NCBI RefSeq assembly: GCF_003258865.1
Contig: NZ_NPEX01000038.1
Location: forward strand, 1-34,535
From: Rhodoplanes roseus
GTDB taxonomy: Bacteria > Pseudomonadota > Alphaproteobacteria > Rhizobiales > Xanthobacteraceae
Reading direction: 5' to 3'
DNA length: 34,535 bases
The translations under genes were made by a program, and so were the position numbers. Below are positions 1-10,336 of the stretch, in pieces. Below the pieces are notes generated by a model. That model worked only from the letters and a program-made list of their open reading frames with translations, ran no database searches and was not told the DNA's origin. The number at the start of each line of letters is the position of its first letter. Position 1 is the first letter of the stretch.

Positions 1-49
1 CGCGGCCGGCCGCGCGACCGAGGATTATCAGCGAGCGAGCCGTCGTCCC

Positions 50-1168
50 ATGCCCGTCTTCACGCCGCACCAGAACCAGGCGCTCTCCGCCGTCGCGCGC
101 TGGTTGGACGACCGGCCGGGCTCGCGCGGCACCCCGGCGGTGTTCCGCCTGTTCGGCTTCGCCGGCACCGGCAAGACGACGCTCGCCCGCCATCTCGCCG
201 AAGGAGTCGAAGGCGAGGTGAAGTTCGCCGCCTTCACGGGCAAGGCCGCCCAGGTGATGCGCTCCAAGGGCTGCCGCAACGCCTCGACCATCCACAGCCT
301 GATCTACCGGCCGCAGGACACCGAGACCGAGCAGCCGAGCTTCACGCTGTGGGACGACGCGCCCGCCTCCAAGGCGAAGCTGATCATCATCGACGAGTGC
401 TCGATGGTCGACGCCGAGCTCGGCCGCGACCTGATGTCGTTCGGCGTGCCGATCCTGGTCCTCGGCGATCCGGCGCAGCTTCCGCCGATCCAGGGCGGCG
501 GCTTCTTCACCGAGCACGAGCCGGACGCGATGCTGACCGAGGTGCACCGGCAGGCCCAGGACGACCCGATCGTGCGGCTCTCCATGCAGGTGCGCGAGGG
601 CGGCCGGCTGGCACCCGGCGATTACGGCATCAGCCAAGTGGTGCGCCGTGGCGACCTCGATCCGGCCCGCGTGCTCGACGCCGACCAGGTGCTGGTCGGC
701 CGCAACGCCACGCGGCGCGCCTACAATGCGCGGCTGCGCGAGCGGCGCGGCTTCACCGAGCCGCTGCCGCTCGCCGGCGACAAGCTCGTCTGCCTGCGCA
801 ACAACCGCAAGAAGGGCCTGTTCAACGGCGGGCTGTGGACCGTGAAGGAGCGCGCCGTCGGCCGCTCCAAGAAGCTCGTCACCATGCGGATCGAGCCGGA
901 CGAGGAGGTCTCGACCCGCCACAAGCCGCTCAAGGTGACGGTGCGGCCGGAATGCTTCCTGGGCAGCATCGAGGAGATCGACTGGGCGCAGCGCAAGATC
1001 TACGACGAGTTCGACTTCGGCTACGTGCTCACCGTCCACAAGGCCCAGGGCTCGCAGTGGGACGACGTGGTGCTGTTCGACGAGAGCTTCGCGTTCCAGG
1101 AGACGCGCGAGCGGTGGCTCTACACCGGCATCACGCGCGCGGCGAAGCGCCTCACCGTGGTGGTGTGA
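50..1168 (+). CDS. RecD/Dda-like superfamily 1 ATP-dependent DNA helicase
   Basis: The 372-residue protein has the full SF1B helicase motif set. Walker A is FAGTGKTT (about residues 37-44), Walker B is IIIDEC (112-117), and motif III is GDPAQLPPI (139-147). A C-terminal UvrD/RecD-type half carries TVHKAQGS (about 328-335) and YTGITRA (358-364). This order matches the short RecD-like/Dda-like helicases that unwind DNA 5' to 3' in repair or replication restart. It lacks the long N-terminal domains of RecD2 and is not embedded with recB or recC. The ATG at 50 is the first good start, just inside the window edge; the Shine-Dalgarno is weak, so a start further upstream cannot be excluded. Helicase identity is firm; the pathway is inference. 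Confidence 0.9.
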   Translation: MPVFTPHQNQALSAVARWLDDRPGSRGTPAVFRLFGFAGTGKTTLARHLAEGVEGEVKFAAFTGKAAQVMRSKGCRNASTIHSLIYRPQDTETEQPSFTLWDDAPASKAKLIIIDECSMVDAELGRDLMSFGVPILVLGDPAQLPPIQGGGFFTEHEPDAMLTEVHRQAQDDPIVRLSMQVREGGRLAPGDYGISQVVRRGDLDPARVLDADQVLVGRNATRRAYNARLRERRGFTEPLPLAGDKLVCLRNNRKKGLFNGGLWTVKERAVGRSKKLVTMRIEPDEEVSTRHKPLKVTVRPECFLGSIEEIDWAQRKIYDEFDFGYVLTVHKAQGSQWDDVVLFDESFAFQETRERWLYTGITRAAKRLTVVV

Positions 1169-1249
1169 GGCCGGCCGGGAACCGGTGACGACGGTGCGGC
1201 ATTGGGGTGTGGGCGCCCCGAAGGCGGCCCGCTCCGGGAGGATCGTTCC

Positions 1250-1576
1250 ATGCGCCGTTCCACCACACGATCGCGCGGTCTGCTGCTCGCCGTGCCGCTG
1301 CTGATCGGCGGCATCGCCACCGCGCTCGCCCAGTCGACCACACCGCCGGGCGGGACCGAGAAGCCCGACACGCCGGCCAACCAGCCGAAGACCGGGCCGT
1401 CGTCCGGCACGGCGCCGGGCAACGAGGGCTCGACCGGCTGGACCGGCGGCACCGGGGGCTCGTTCACGGGCACCTCCAACCACGCCCCCGCACCGGGCTC
1501 TCCGAACGCGCAGCCCGAGACCGTGGAGGGTGTGAACCCGCAGCCGTCCGGAAGCGCCACGACGCCGACGCGCTGA
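1250..1576 (+). CDS. small secreted Pro/Thr/Gly-rich protein of unknown function
   Basis: A 108-residue protein starting at ATG 1250, chosen because a GGGAGG-type ribosome site lies just upstream and a signal peptide follows directly: Arg-rich n-region, hydrophobic stretch LLLAVPLLIGGIATALA, probable cleavage after ALA. An in-frame GTG at 1202 would place 16 unlikely residues before it. The mature part is low complexity, rich in Pro, Thr, Gly and Ser with a few Trp, has no cysteine and probably is disordered in the periplasm. No family recognised. It is convergent with the histidine kinase gene, only 15 bases separating the stop codons. Confidence 0.65.
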   Translation: MRRSTTRSRGLLLAVPLLIGGIATALAQSTTPPGGTEKPDTPANQPKTGPSSGTAPGNEGSTGWTGGTGGSFTGTSNHAPAPGSPNAQPETVEGVNPQPSGSATTPTR

Positions 1577-1591
1577 GGCGCGCCGACGCGC

Positions 1592-4296
<2,705 letters not shown>

Positions 4297-4300
<4 letters not shown>

Positions 4301-4566
4301 CGCCGGTTCGCCTTCACGACGTCGCCCGACACCGGATCGAAGTAGATCTCGACCCGCCGCCCGTCCTTGTCGCGCCCGTAGATCTCGTAGCATCCTCCCG
4401 GGGTCGTCTGGAGCACGCCGATGCGGTAGCCTTGCTGCTCGATCCGTCGGCGCATCGCCTCCTGCGGCAGCCAGGCGTCGGCCGGCGCCGTCGTGCAGGC
4501 GGGCCCCGCGGCGGCCGGCCCGGTGGTGGCGAGAAACAGGATGACGAAGCGAAGGGGATGGATCAT
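4297..4566 (-). CDS. small periplasmic PepSY-domain protein
   Basis: An 89-residue protein with a signal peptide (MIHPLRFVILFLATTGPAAAG, cleavage near AAA/GPA). A single PepSY-like unit follows: helix around LPQEAMRRRIEQQGYRI, then strands ending in GRRVEIYFDPVSGDVV. The motif with aromatic Tyr, VEI and D-P-x-[TS]-G is typical of the PepSY_2 group. Two cysteines in the mature part could form a disulfide. PepSY domains inhibit proteases or modulate partners in the envelope. Its stop overlaps the start of the hybrid histidine kinase by four bases, so the two are one transcription unit. No clear Shine-Dalgarno precedes the start. Confidence 0.8.
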
Positions 4567-4590
4567 CGTCGGCCGCGCGGGAGGAAATCC

Positions 4591-4603
4591 GTTCGAATTG
4601 AAC
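4591..4603. promoter_or_regulatory. candidate operator, imperfect palindrome GTTC-N5-GAAC
   Basis: GTTCGAATTGAAC lies in the 135-base divergent region between the PepSY/kinase operon and the exported protein at 4702, about 25 bases upstream of the PepSY start. This spot is AT-rich in an otherwise GC-rich region. Position and symmetry suggest a regulator site, but the arms are only four bases and chance is possible. Confidence 0.25.
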
Positions 4604-4701
4604 GAATTCTATCCGTCGCCGATTAAGCGACCTTTACCCCGGTCCCGACTCCACTTCGATTCACTTCGGACCGCGATCGAAGACTTGGAAAGGATTACTC
4701 G

Positions 4702-5064
4702 ATGAGCCTAGCCCGGTGCATGCCGGTCCGCTCCGGACAGGTCTCGGCGGCCCTGCTGGCCGCCGTGGCGGCAGCGGTGATCTTGTGGCCGGTCGTCGCG
4801 GGCGCCGCCGACATCGCCCCGGAGCGGCGCGCCTGGCGGGGCGGCGCGGTCGCCGGCCCGATCATCGGCGGCACCGTGGCGAACAACGGCTACTACGCCT
4901 ACGGCCCCTATGCGGCGCCGGGCGTGCCGCCGGCCTGGGCCGCCGCGCCGTGGAGCGGCCTCTACGGACCGGCCGTGCCGGTCGCGCCCGGGTGCTACAC
5001 GCAGCGCCAGCGGGTGTGGACCGAGTACGGCTGGCGATGGCGGACGGCGCCGATCTGCTATTAA
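4702..5064 (+). CDS. small exported Gly/Tyr/Pro-rich protein
   Basis: A 120-residue protein with a clear signal peptide (hydrophobic core SAALLAAVAAAVILWPVVAGA, cleavage near AGA/AD). The mature part has a glycine-zipper-like stretch (GGAVAGPIIGGTVA), a Tyr/Pro/Ala-rich middle, and a C-terminal CYTQRQRVWTEYGWRWRTAPICY unit framed by two cysteines. Such proteins are common in Hyphomicrobiales and usually annotated hypothetical. AAGGA about eight bases before ATG 4702 supports the start. It resembles the product at 5248 in layout (signal peptide, GGAVA zipper, aromatic Pro region, Cys-containing end), so the two may be diverged paralogues. Periplasmic or outer-membrane location is inferred. Confidence 0.75.
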   Translation: MSLARCMPVRSGQVSAALLAAVAAAVILWPVVAGAADIAPERRAWRGGAVAGPIIGGTVANNGYYAYGPYAAPGVPPAWAAAPWSGLYGPAVPVAPGCYTQRQRVWTEYGWRWRTAPICY

Positions 5065-5247
5065 CGATTATTCATCCGCCTCAACGCCTTAGCGCAAGAG
5101 CGAGAGCGCATCGCCCTACTAACGACAAATTGGAGCGCTGTTGTGAGGTTCTGCCGTCAGCCGCACGGGGCTGATCGTCGGCACGCCGACCCCCGACCTG
5201 TCGACCCAGGCCGCCCGGCGCATTCATCGGAGCCTCACGAGGGGACC

Positions 5248-5637
5248 ATGACCAAGACCCTGACTGCTCTCGCGGCGGCGGCGCTCGCCGCCACACTGGT
5301 GCTGCCGGCCAGCGACGCCAACGCCCAGTACTACTATCGCCGCGGCCCCAGCGGCGGCGCCGTCGCAGCCGGCGTGCTCGGCGGCCTGGCGGCCGGCGCC
5401 ATCATCGGCGGCGCGATCGCGAGCTCGCGCCCGGCCTATGGCGAACCCGTCTACGGGCCGCCCCCGCCGCCGCCCCCCTATGCGGGCTACGCGCCGGTGG
5501 CCGGCTGGGCGCCCTACCCGGCCTATGCGGCCGCTGTCCCGGTCGGCTGCCCCGGCGGCTACTGGGCGCGCCGGCCGATCTACGGCCCCTATGGCGAGTT
5601 CGTCGGCTACTCGCGGCCGCGCTACTTCTGCCCCTGA
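5248..5637 (+). CDS. small exported glycine-zipper protein
   Basis: A 129-residue protein from ATG 5248, chosen over the in-frame ATG 5143 because GAGG sits just upstream and a signal peptide begins at once (MTKTLTALAAAALAATLV, cleavage near ANA/QYYY). A long glycine zipper follows (GGAVAAGVLGGLAAGAIIGGAIA), the type that can insert in or assemble on a membrane, then a proline run (PPPPPPP) and Tyr/Pro repeats. The end, GGYWARRPIYGPYGEFVGYSRPRYFC, has the basic-aromatic, Cys-terminated form of many small Hyphomicrobiales exported proteins. Function unknown. A GC-rich hairpin follows the stop. Confidence 0.8.
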   Translation: MTKTLTALAAAALAATLVLPASDANAQYYYRRGPSGGAVAAGVLGGLAAGAIIGGAIASSRPAYGEPVYGPPPPPPPYAGYAPVAGWAPYPAYAAAVPVGCPGGYWARRPIYGPYGEFVGYSRPRYFCP

Positions 5638-5664
5638 CGCGGAAACGCCGTCACCGCACACCCG

Positions 5665-5687
5665 ACGGCCGGCCTCGCGCCGGCCGT
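5665..5687. terminator. hairpin terminator between convergent genes
   Basis: A perfect 8-bp stem (ACGGCCGG / CCGGCCGT) with a seven-base loop, followed by TTGCTGTT, 28 bases after the stop at 5637 and 24 bases before the transglycosylase stop. The T tract is short, so it may be a weak but bidirectional terminator. Confidence 0.6.
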
Positions 5688-5710
5688 TTGCTGTTGCGCG
5701 GAGCGGCGCG

Positions 5711-6967
5711 TCACCGCCCGGCGCGGGCTCGCATGTGGTCGAGGACGGAGGCGTCGGGCCAGCAGTCGAGCGGGAGGCCGTTGGCCTTCTCGTAGGCGCC
5801 GAGCGCGAGGCGCGTGCGCATCCCCGCCTTGCCGTCGATCTTGTCGCGATAGAGGCCGAGCGCCTCCAGGCGCTTCTGCATCTCCTCGAGGTCGGCGGTG
5901 CGGAGCTGCACCACCGGGTCCCAGCCGCGCTCGAACGACCCGCCGCCGGCGATGCGGTCCGACACGTTGCCGACGAACAGCACGTACAGATCGGAGAAGT
6001 TGTAGTCCTTGATCACGTAGTAGTTCTTCATGATCAGGAACGACGGCCCGTGGGTGCCGGCCGGCTGCAGCAGCGAGGCCGGCTCGTTCAGGTCGGCGGC
6101 GGCGGGGCGCCGGCCCCCGGCCGGGACGTAGCCGGCGGCGAGCCAGTCGCGCAGCGGCTTGAGATTGTCGGGATCGGCGATCGTGCAGTCGAAGCCGCGC
6201 GCCGGCAGCTTCACCTCGTAGGCCCAATGCTTGCCCGGCTGCCACCCCTTGGCGTGGAGCTGCTGCGCCGCCGAGGCGAGCGCATCCGGCACCGAGCGGA
6301 AGATGTCGCGCTTGCCGTCGCCGTCGAAGTCGACGCCGTGCTTGTAGACCTCGGAGGGCAGGAACTGGGTGAGGCCGACGGCCCCGCCCCACGACGCCCG
6401 CATGTCGGCGCGCGGAATGCCGTCCTGCAGCATCTTCATGGCGTAGAGGAGCTCGGTGCGGAACATGTCCTTGCGGCGGCCGTAATAGGCCTGGGTCGCC
6501 AGCACCCGCATGGCGTCGTGCGGCAGCTTGTAGGAGCCGAACGCCGTCTCCCGGCCCCAGATCGCCAGCACGACGGAGGCGGGCACGCCGAAGCGTTCCT
6601 CGATGCCCTGCAGGGTGGCGCGGTGCTGCTCGTAGAGCTTGCGGCCCGTCGCCGCGAGATTGGCGAGGTTCTTCTCGCGCAGATACTCGGCCGGCGTCTG
6701 GACGAACTCGGCCTGGCCGCGCGGCGGCGCCTGGGCGCGGCCCGGGATCACCAGATCGGGCAGCGACAGGTCGGGCTCCAGGCCGCGGATCGCCTGGTCG
6801 AAGGTCGCCCGCAACACGCCGAGCTTTTGCGCATCCGGCCACAGCCCCTGCAGCCATTGCTGGAAGGCCGCATCGGGGGCGGCGGCGAGCGGCGCCGGCG
6901 CGAGGGCCAGCATCACCAGGGTGGCGAGCGCCACGACGGCACGCCGGCCGGCGGACAGGAGGATCAT
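5711..6967 (-). CDS. MltB-family lytic murein transglycosylase
   Basis: A 418-residue exported protein. The signal peptide is MILLSAGRRAVVALATLVMLALAPAPLAAA without a lipobox, so it is probably soluble periplasmic. The SLT_2/MltB domain (about 30-330) carries catalytic Glu140 in AIWGRETAFG and the following AYYGRRKDMFRTELLYAMKM region; later PRADMRASWGGAVGLTQFLPS and GVDFDGDGKRDIF match the family. The last 60 residues form a PG_binding_1 domain (LEEMQKRLEALGLYRDKIDGKAG). It cleaves the MurNAc-GlcNAc bond to 1,6-anhydro ends. The ATG at 6967 was chosen for its signal peptide; the frame stays open far upstream only because of GC content. One copy of the 41-nt repeat starts about 33 bases upstream of the start codon. 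Confidence 0.93.
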   Translation of the reverse strand: MILLSAGRRAVVALATLVMLALAPAPLAAAPDAAFQQWLQGLWPDAQKLGVLRATFDQAIRGLEPDLSLPDLVIPGRAQAPPRGQAEFVQTPAEYLREKNLANLAATGRKLYEQHRATLQGIEERFGVPASVVLAIWGRETAFGSYKLPHDAMRVLATQAYYGRRKDMFRTELLYAMKMLQDGIPRADMRASWGGAVGLTQFLPSEVYKHGVDFDGDGKRDIFRSVPDALASAAQQLHAKGWQPGKHWAYEVKLPARGFDCTIADPDNLKPLRDWLAAGYVPAGGRRPAAADLNEPASLLQPAGTHGPSFLIMKNYYVIKDYNFSDLYVLFVGNVSDRIAGGGSFERGWDPVVQLRTADLEEMQKRLEALGLYRDKIDGKAGMRTRLALGAYEKANGLPLDCWPDASVLDHMRARAGR

Positions 6968-7000
6968 CCGGGCATCTCCACGAACGTTCCGTGAAACAAG

Positions 7001-7041
7001 ACGAATCGGAAACAGAGAGAGGCCGGTAAACAAGGTTTTAA
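7001..7041 (+). repeat. 41-nt intergenic repeat, copy 1
   Basis: First of five ungapped 41-nt copies with the core ACGAATCGGAAAC, a purine-rich GGAG segment, GGCCGGTAAACAA and an AT-rich end (here GGTTTTAA). This copy lies alone in the promoter region of the lytic transglycosylase, opposite in strand to that gene. It is preceded by GAAACAAG, which copy 4 shares. It contains GAATC, a GANTC methylation target. Confidence 0.8.
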
Positions 7042-7128
7042 TGCGGAGAAGAATTGTGGGGGAGCTTAACGCCGCGGGATTTTTGCGGCCGGGCGAGGCA
7101 TCGGTCGGTCCGTCCGCTCGGCGCGACG

Positions 7129-7163
7129 AAAAAAGGGCCGGCCGCGGCGCCCGCGACCGGCCC
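7129..7163 (-). terminator. rho-independent terminator of the MFS gene
   Basis: Read on the minus strand, a long GC stem (GGGCCGG-CGCGG pairing with CCGCG-CCGGCCC, one mismatch) is followed by six T. It begins 20 bases after the MFS stop codon. This is the best intrinsic terminator in the window. Confidence 0.85.
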
Positions 7164-7182
7164 CTGGATCGACGATCCCGCG

Positions 7183-8418
7183 TCAGGTGAGCGGCTCGCC
7201 GCGGCGCTCCTTGATCATCGTGACGGTGACGACGATGTCGATCGCCCAGATCACCACCAGCAGCGACAGGGCCGCCGGCAGCGAGTACCTGGTCGCCAGC
7301 CAGCCGATCACCAGCGGGCCGAAGCCGCCGACGCCGCGGCCGAAGTTGAACAGGATGTTCTGCGCCGTGGCGCGTGCCTGCGTCGGGTAGCTCTCCGAGA
7401 TCAGCGCGCCGTAGCCACCGATCATCCCGCTCAGCGTGATGCCCGAGGCGAAGCCGGCGAACAGCAGCGCGGTCGGATCGGTGACCTGCGGATAGATGAA
7501 GGCCATCGCCATGGCGCAGACCTGGAACAGGATGAACATCGGCTTGCGGCCGAAGCGATCGGCGAGATGGCCGAACACGAACATGCCGAAGGCGCCGCCG
7601 CCGACCGTCACGGCCGTCCACAGCGCCGTGCGGGTGAGCGAGAACCCGAGCTGCGTCGACAGATAGGACGGCAACCAGATCATCGTGCCGTAATAGCCGA
7701 AGTTCTGGACCGAGGTCATGATCGCGATGCCGATGGTCGAGCGGGTCGCGTCGCGGTCGGCGAACAGATAACGGTAGGGCGAGCCGGAGGGCTTCTGCTG
7801 CGCCTGCACGAAGATCTCCGGCTCGTGCAGCACGCGACGGAGCACGAAGGCGACGAGCGCCGGCAGCAGGCCGAGCAGGAACATGCCGCGCCAGCCGATC
7901 ACCGGCAGCAGCAGCGGCGTCGACAGCGCCGCCGACAGCACGCCGGCCTGCCAGCCGAGCGCCACGTAGGACGAGGCGCGGGCCCGCTTGTGAGCCGGCC
8001 ACGCCTCGGCGACCAGCGCCATGCCGATGCCGAACTCGCCGCCCAGCCCGATGCCGGCGACGGTGCGATAGACGAGCAGATCCCAGTAGCCCTGCGCCAC
8101 CGCGCACAGGCCGGTGAACACCGCGAACAGCAGGATCGTCCACGACAGCACGCGGATGCGCCCGAAGCGGTCGCTGAGCGCGCCGACGATCAGCCCGCCG
8201 GCGACGGCGCCGATCAGCGTCCAGGTCACCAGCGAGCCGGCCTCCGATCCGGTGAGATGCAGCCCGGCGATGACGGCCGGCAGCATGAAGCTCAGGATCA
8301 TCAGGTCGAAGCCGTCCATCGCGTAGCCGACCGTCGAGGCCACCAGCGCCTTGCGGGCGTACTGGTCGACCTCGCCCGGCTGGGCCGCTGCCGGCGCTGC
8401 TGCTGCCTGATCCACCAT
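7183..8418 (-). CDS. MFS transporter, AAHS (aromatic acid/metabolite:H+ symporter)-like
   Basis: A 411-residue, about 12-TM carrier. TM1 carries GYAMDGFDLMILSFMLP, the M-D-x-[FY]-D motif of the aromatic acid:H+ symporter/NanT-like sugar porter group. The loop 2-3 motif GALSDRFGRIRVL and its repeat GHLADRFGRKPMF are present, and GGEFGIGMALVAE fits TM5. The ATG at 8418 has a GAGGGGGA Shine-Dalgarno on the minus strand; 56 further in-frame residues upstream are Arg/Cys-rich and unlikely. It is divergent from the DUF6282-like gene, so the carrier may import what that enzyme acts on. Substrate is inferred only as a small carboxylate, perhaps aromatic. Confidence 0.85.
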   Translation of the reverse strand: MVDQAAAAPAAAQPGEVDQYARKALVASTVGYAMDGFDLMILSFMLPAVIAGLHLTGSEAGSLVTWTLIGAVAGGLIVGALSDRFGRIRVLSWTILLFAVFTGLCAVAQGYWDLLVYRTVAGIGLGGEFGIGMALVAEAWPAHKRARASSYVALGWQAGVLSAALSTPLLLPVIGWRGMFLLGLLPALVAFVLRRVLHEPEIFVQAQQKPSGSPYRYLFADRDATRSTIGIAIMTSVQNFGYYGTMIWLPSYLSTQLGFSLTRTALWTAVTVGGGAFGMFVFGHLADRFGRKPMFILFQVCAMAMAFIYPQVTDPTALLFAGFASGITLSGMIGGYGALISESYPTQARATAQNILFNFGRGVGGFGPLVIGWLATRYSLPAALSLLVVIWAIDIVVTVTMIKERRGEPLT

Positions 8419-8750
8419 CGCGAAGTCCCCCTCCTGGTCCTGTCCCGTGACCCGCGGTCGTCGTGCACGAAACAGTGTGCCGCAATGCGAAACATTCAAC
8501 CGCCGCCTGTCGCCCGTCGAAGCGACACGCGTGCCGCATCCGGGCGCCGATTGACAGCGCTCGAAGTCCGCCACTAAGCATGTCATACAGAGTGCCGCCA
8601 GCCCCGGATGCGGTTATCGGCCATCGGCGCGGCGCCCACGCCGCCGACGTGAACGGCCCTCTCCGCAACCGCTGCTCGCATCGCCGCGATGCGCCCGACG
8701 CGCGCCCGCGGACGGCCGTTCGACCGGCGGCCTGCGTGAAAGGAAGCGAG
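8419..8750. promoter_or_regulatory. divergent promoter region, MFS / DUF6282 gene
   Basis: 332 bases with no convincing gene. On the plus strand a perfect TTGACA (8551-8556) is followed after 18 bases by TAAGCA, a weak -10. An inverted repeat AATG-N5-CATT (8484-8496) could be an operator. Neither element is strong enough to name a regulator, and no regulator gene lies beside it. Confidence 0.35.
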
Positions 8751-9683
8751 ATGAAGTCCCTGCCCCGTGTCGGCTCGAAGCGCGTGATCGACATGCACGT
8801 GCATATCGGCCCGGAGTTTCTGCGCCGGAAATACAGTGCCGCGGCGCTCGCCGAGGAGGCGCGCCGCGAGGGCTTCGGCGTGGTGATGAAGAACCACTTC
8901 CAGCCGACCACTGGGCAGGTCAGCCAGTTGCGCCGCGACGACGACGAGGTGGCGCTGGTCGGCTCGGTGGCGCTCAACTTCGGCTGCGGCGGCGTCGACG
9001 ATCACGGCGTCCGCTCCGCCCTGTCGGGCTGGAAGCGCGACGTCACGGCCGCCGATCCGGACAAGGACCGCTTCGTCGTATGGATGCCGACGGTGTGCTG
9101 CGAGGCGCATCTGCGCTGCTACGACCGGCGCGACCTCTCGACCGCCTGGGGCATCAAGCCCGAGCACACCCGCTTCTATGCCGAAGGCACCGGCTACTCG
9201 CTCCAGGCCGAGGACGCCGGCAAGATGGCCGCGGTCGAGCGCGCCGTGAAGGTGGTGGCCGACAACGACCTGGTGCTGGCGACCGGGCACCTCGACCGCA
9301 ACGAGACCGAGATCGTGGTCAAGGCTGCGCGAAACGCCGGCGTCCGCCGCATCATCCTCACCCACCCGCTGTTCCAGTCGACCGAGCTCGACCCGGCCAC
9401 GATGGCCCGGATGTGGAACGAGTACGGCGCCTACAGCGAGCTCGCCTTCGTCAACCTGGCGATGGATCACCTCACCTACGAGCAGTATCTCGGCGTCATC
9501 GAGGCGGTCGGTCCGCAGGGCGTGATCCTCTCCTCCGACGTCGGCCAGATCTTCTCGCCGCCGGTCGGCGAGGCGCTGCGCGAGTTCTTCGGCGAGCTGA
9601 TGGCGCGCGGCGTCAAGGAGGACGACATCACGCAGATGTCGGTCCTCAACACCAATCACCTGCTGTTCGGCGATTTCGCCTGA
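8751..9683 (+). CDS. DUF6282-like TIM-barrel metal-dependent hydrolase
   Basis: A 310-residue soluble protein starting at ATG 8751, after GGAAGCGAG. The N-terminal DMHVHIGPE (Asp14, His16, His18) is an amidohydrolase-type HxH metal motif. Further candidate ligands are KNHF (around 45), ATGHLD, ILTHPLF and SSDVGQ towards the C-terminus, spaced as expected for a TIM-barrel metallohydrolase. The whole resembles the DUF6282 group, for which I know no assigned reaction. The divergent MFS carrier suggests uptake and hydrolysis of a small organic acid. No signal peptide. Metal-dependent hydrolase is likely; the substrate is unknown. Confidence 0.75.
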   Translation: MKSLPRVGSKRVIDMHVHIGPEFLRRKYSAAALAEEARREGFGVVMKNHFQPTTGQVSQLRRDDDEVALVGSVALNFGCGGVDDHGVRSALSGWKRDVTAADPDKDRFVVWMPTVCCEAHLRCYDRRDLSTAWGIKPEHTRFYAEGTGYSLQAEDAGKMAAVERAVKVVADNDLVLATGHLDRNETEIVVKAARNAGVRRIILTHPLFQSTELDPATMARMWNEYGAYSELAFVNLAMDHLTYEQYLGVIEAVGPQGVILSSDVGQIFSPPVGEALREFFGELMARGVKEDDITQMSVLNTNHLLFGDFA

Positions 9684-9742
9684 TCAATCCGGAGCACCGG
9701 CCGACCCGAGGCGGCGCGCAGAAGAACAAGCCGGAACGACAG

Positions 9743-9783
9743 ACGAATCGGAAACGAACAGGGGGCGATTAACAAAGCCTTTC
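9743..9783 (+). repeat. 41-nt intergenic repeat, copy 2
   Basis: Core ACGAATCGGAAAC intact; the middle has diverged (GAACAGGGGGCGATTAACAA), and the end is AGCCTTTC. It retains GAATC and gains a full TTAA. It begins 59 bases after the stop of the DUF6282-like gene. Confidence 0.8.
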
Positions 9784-9853
9784 GATACGCCACCGTCTGC
9801 GCTGCAGGGGTTTCGCGCCATCGACACCGATGTTCCCGCTCCGGTCCGGAACG

Positions 9854-9894
9854 ACGAATCGGAAACGGAGGGAGGCCGGTAAACAACCCTTTAA
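9854..9894 (+). repeat. 41-nt intergenic repeat, copy 3
   Basis: Closest to the consensus: ACGAATCGGAAACGGAG, then GGAGGCCGGTAAACAA, ending CCCTTTAA with C following. TAAA-N7-TTAAC here is one base from the CtrA consensus TTAA-N7-TTAAC. It lies 111 bases after copy 2. Confidence 0.85.
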
Positions 9895-10126
9895 CGCCGA
9901 GACGAAAGCCGACACCTCGCGTGGGCGGGCGCGCCGGCGCATCCGGGTCTTCGCGACGAGGCTCGCGTCGAGTACCGCTCGATCCCCGGCTCCGCGAAGC
10001 AGTGCGCCGACGTGGTGAATGGGTTCGGCTGCGAAGTCCGGAACCGAGCGAGCCCGTGCGTCCTCGCCGAACGCCGCGTCTCGTCAATGCAACCGGATCG
10101 GGCGAAAGAACAATGCGCGAAACAAG

Positions 10127-10167
10127 ACGAATCGGAAACGGAGAGTGGACGGTAAACAAAACCTTTC
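10127..10167 (+). repeat. 41-nt intergenic repeat, copy 4
   Basis: ACGAATCGGAAACGGAG, then AGTGGACGGTAAACAA, ending AACCTTTC. The flank GAAACAAG matches that of copy 1, and the CGAT that follows matches the flank of copy 2. It lies 384 bases after copy 2. Confidence 0.85.
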
Positions 10168-10237
10168 GATCGACTACGCCATACACGGTGGGGACAACTG
10201 CCGTTCGACTCCAATGTTCTCTGTCCGGCCCGCAAAT

Positions 10238-10278
10238 ACGAATCGGAAACGGAGCGTGGCCGGTTAATTTACTCCTAA
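10238..10278 (+). repeat. 41-nt intergenic repeat, copy 5
   Basis: ACGAATCGGAAACGGAG, then CGTGGCCGGTTAATTTA, ending CTCCTAA with C following. GAATC is conserved; TTAA-N7-CTAAC is one base from the CtrA consensus. It lies 111 bases after copy 4 and 384 after copy 3. Confidence 0.85.
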
Positions 10279-10336
10279 CGTCCTGCAATCGCGCAATTGC
10301 TCGTGAAAAGCGCAGACCCGATCGAACCGTCATCAA

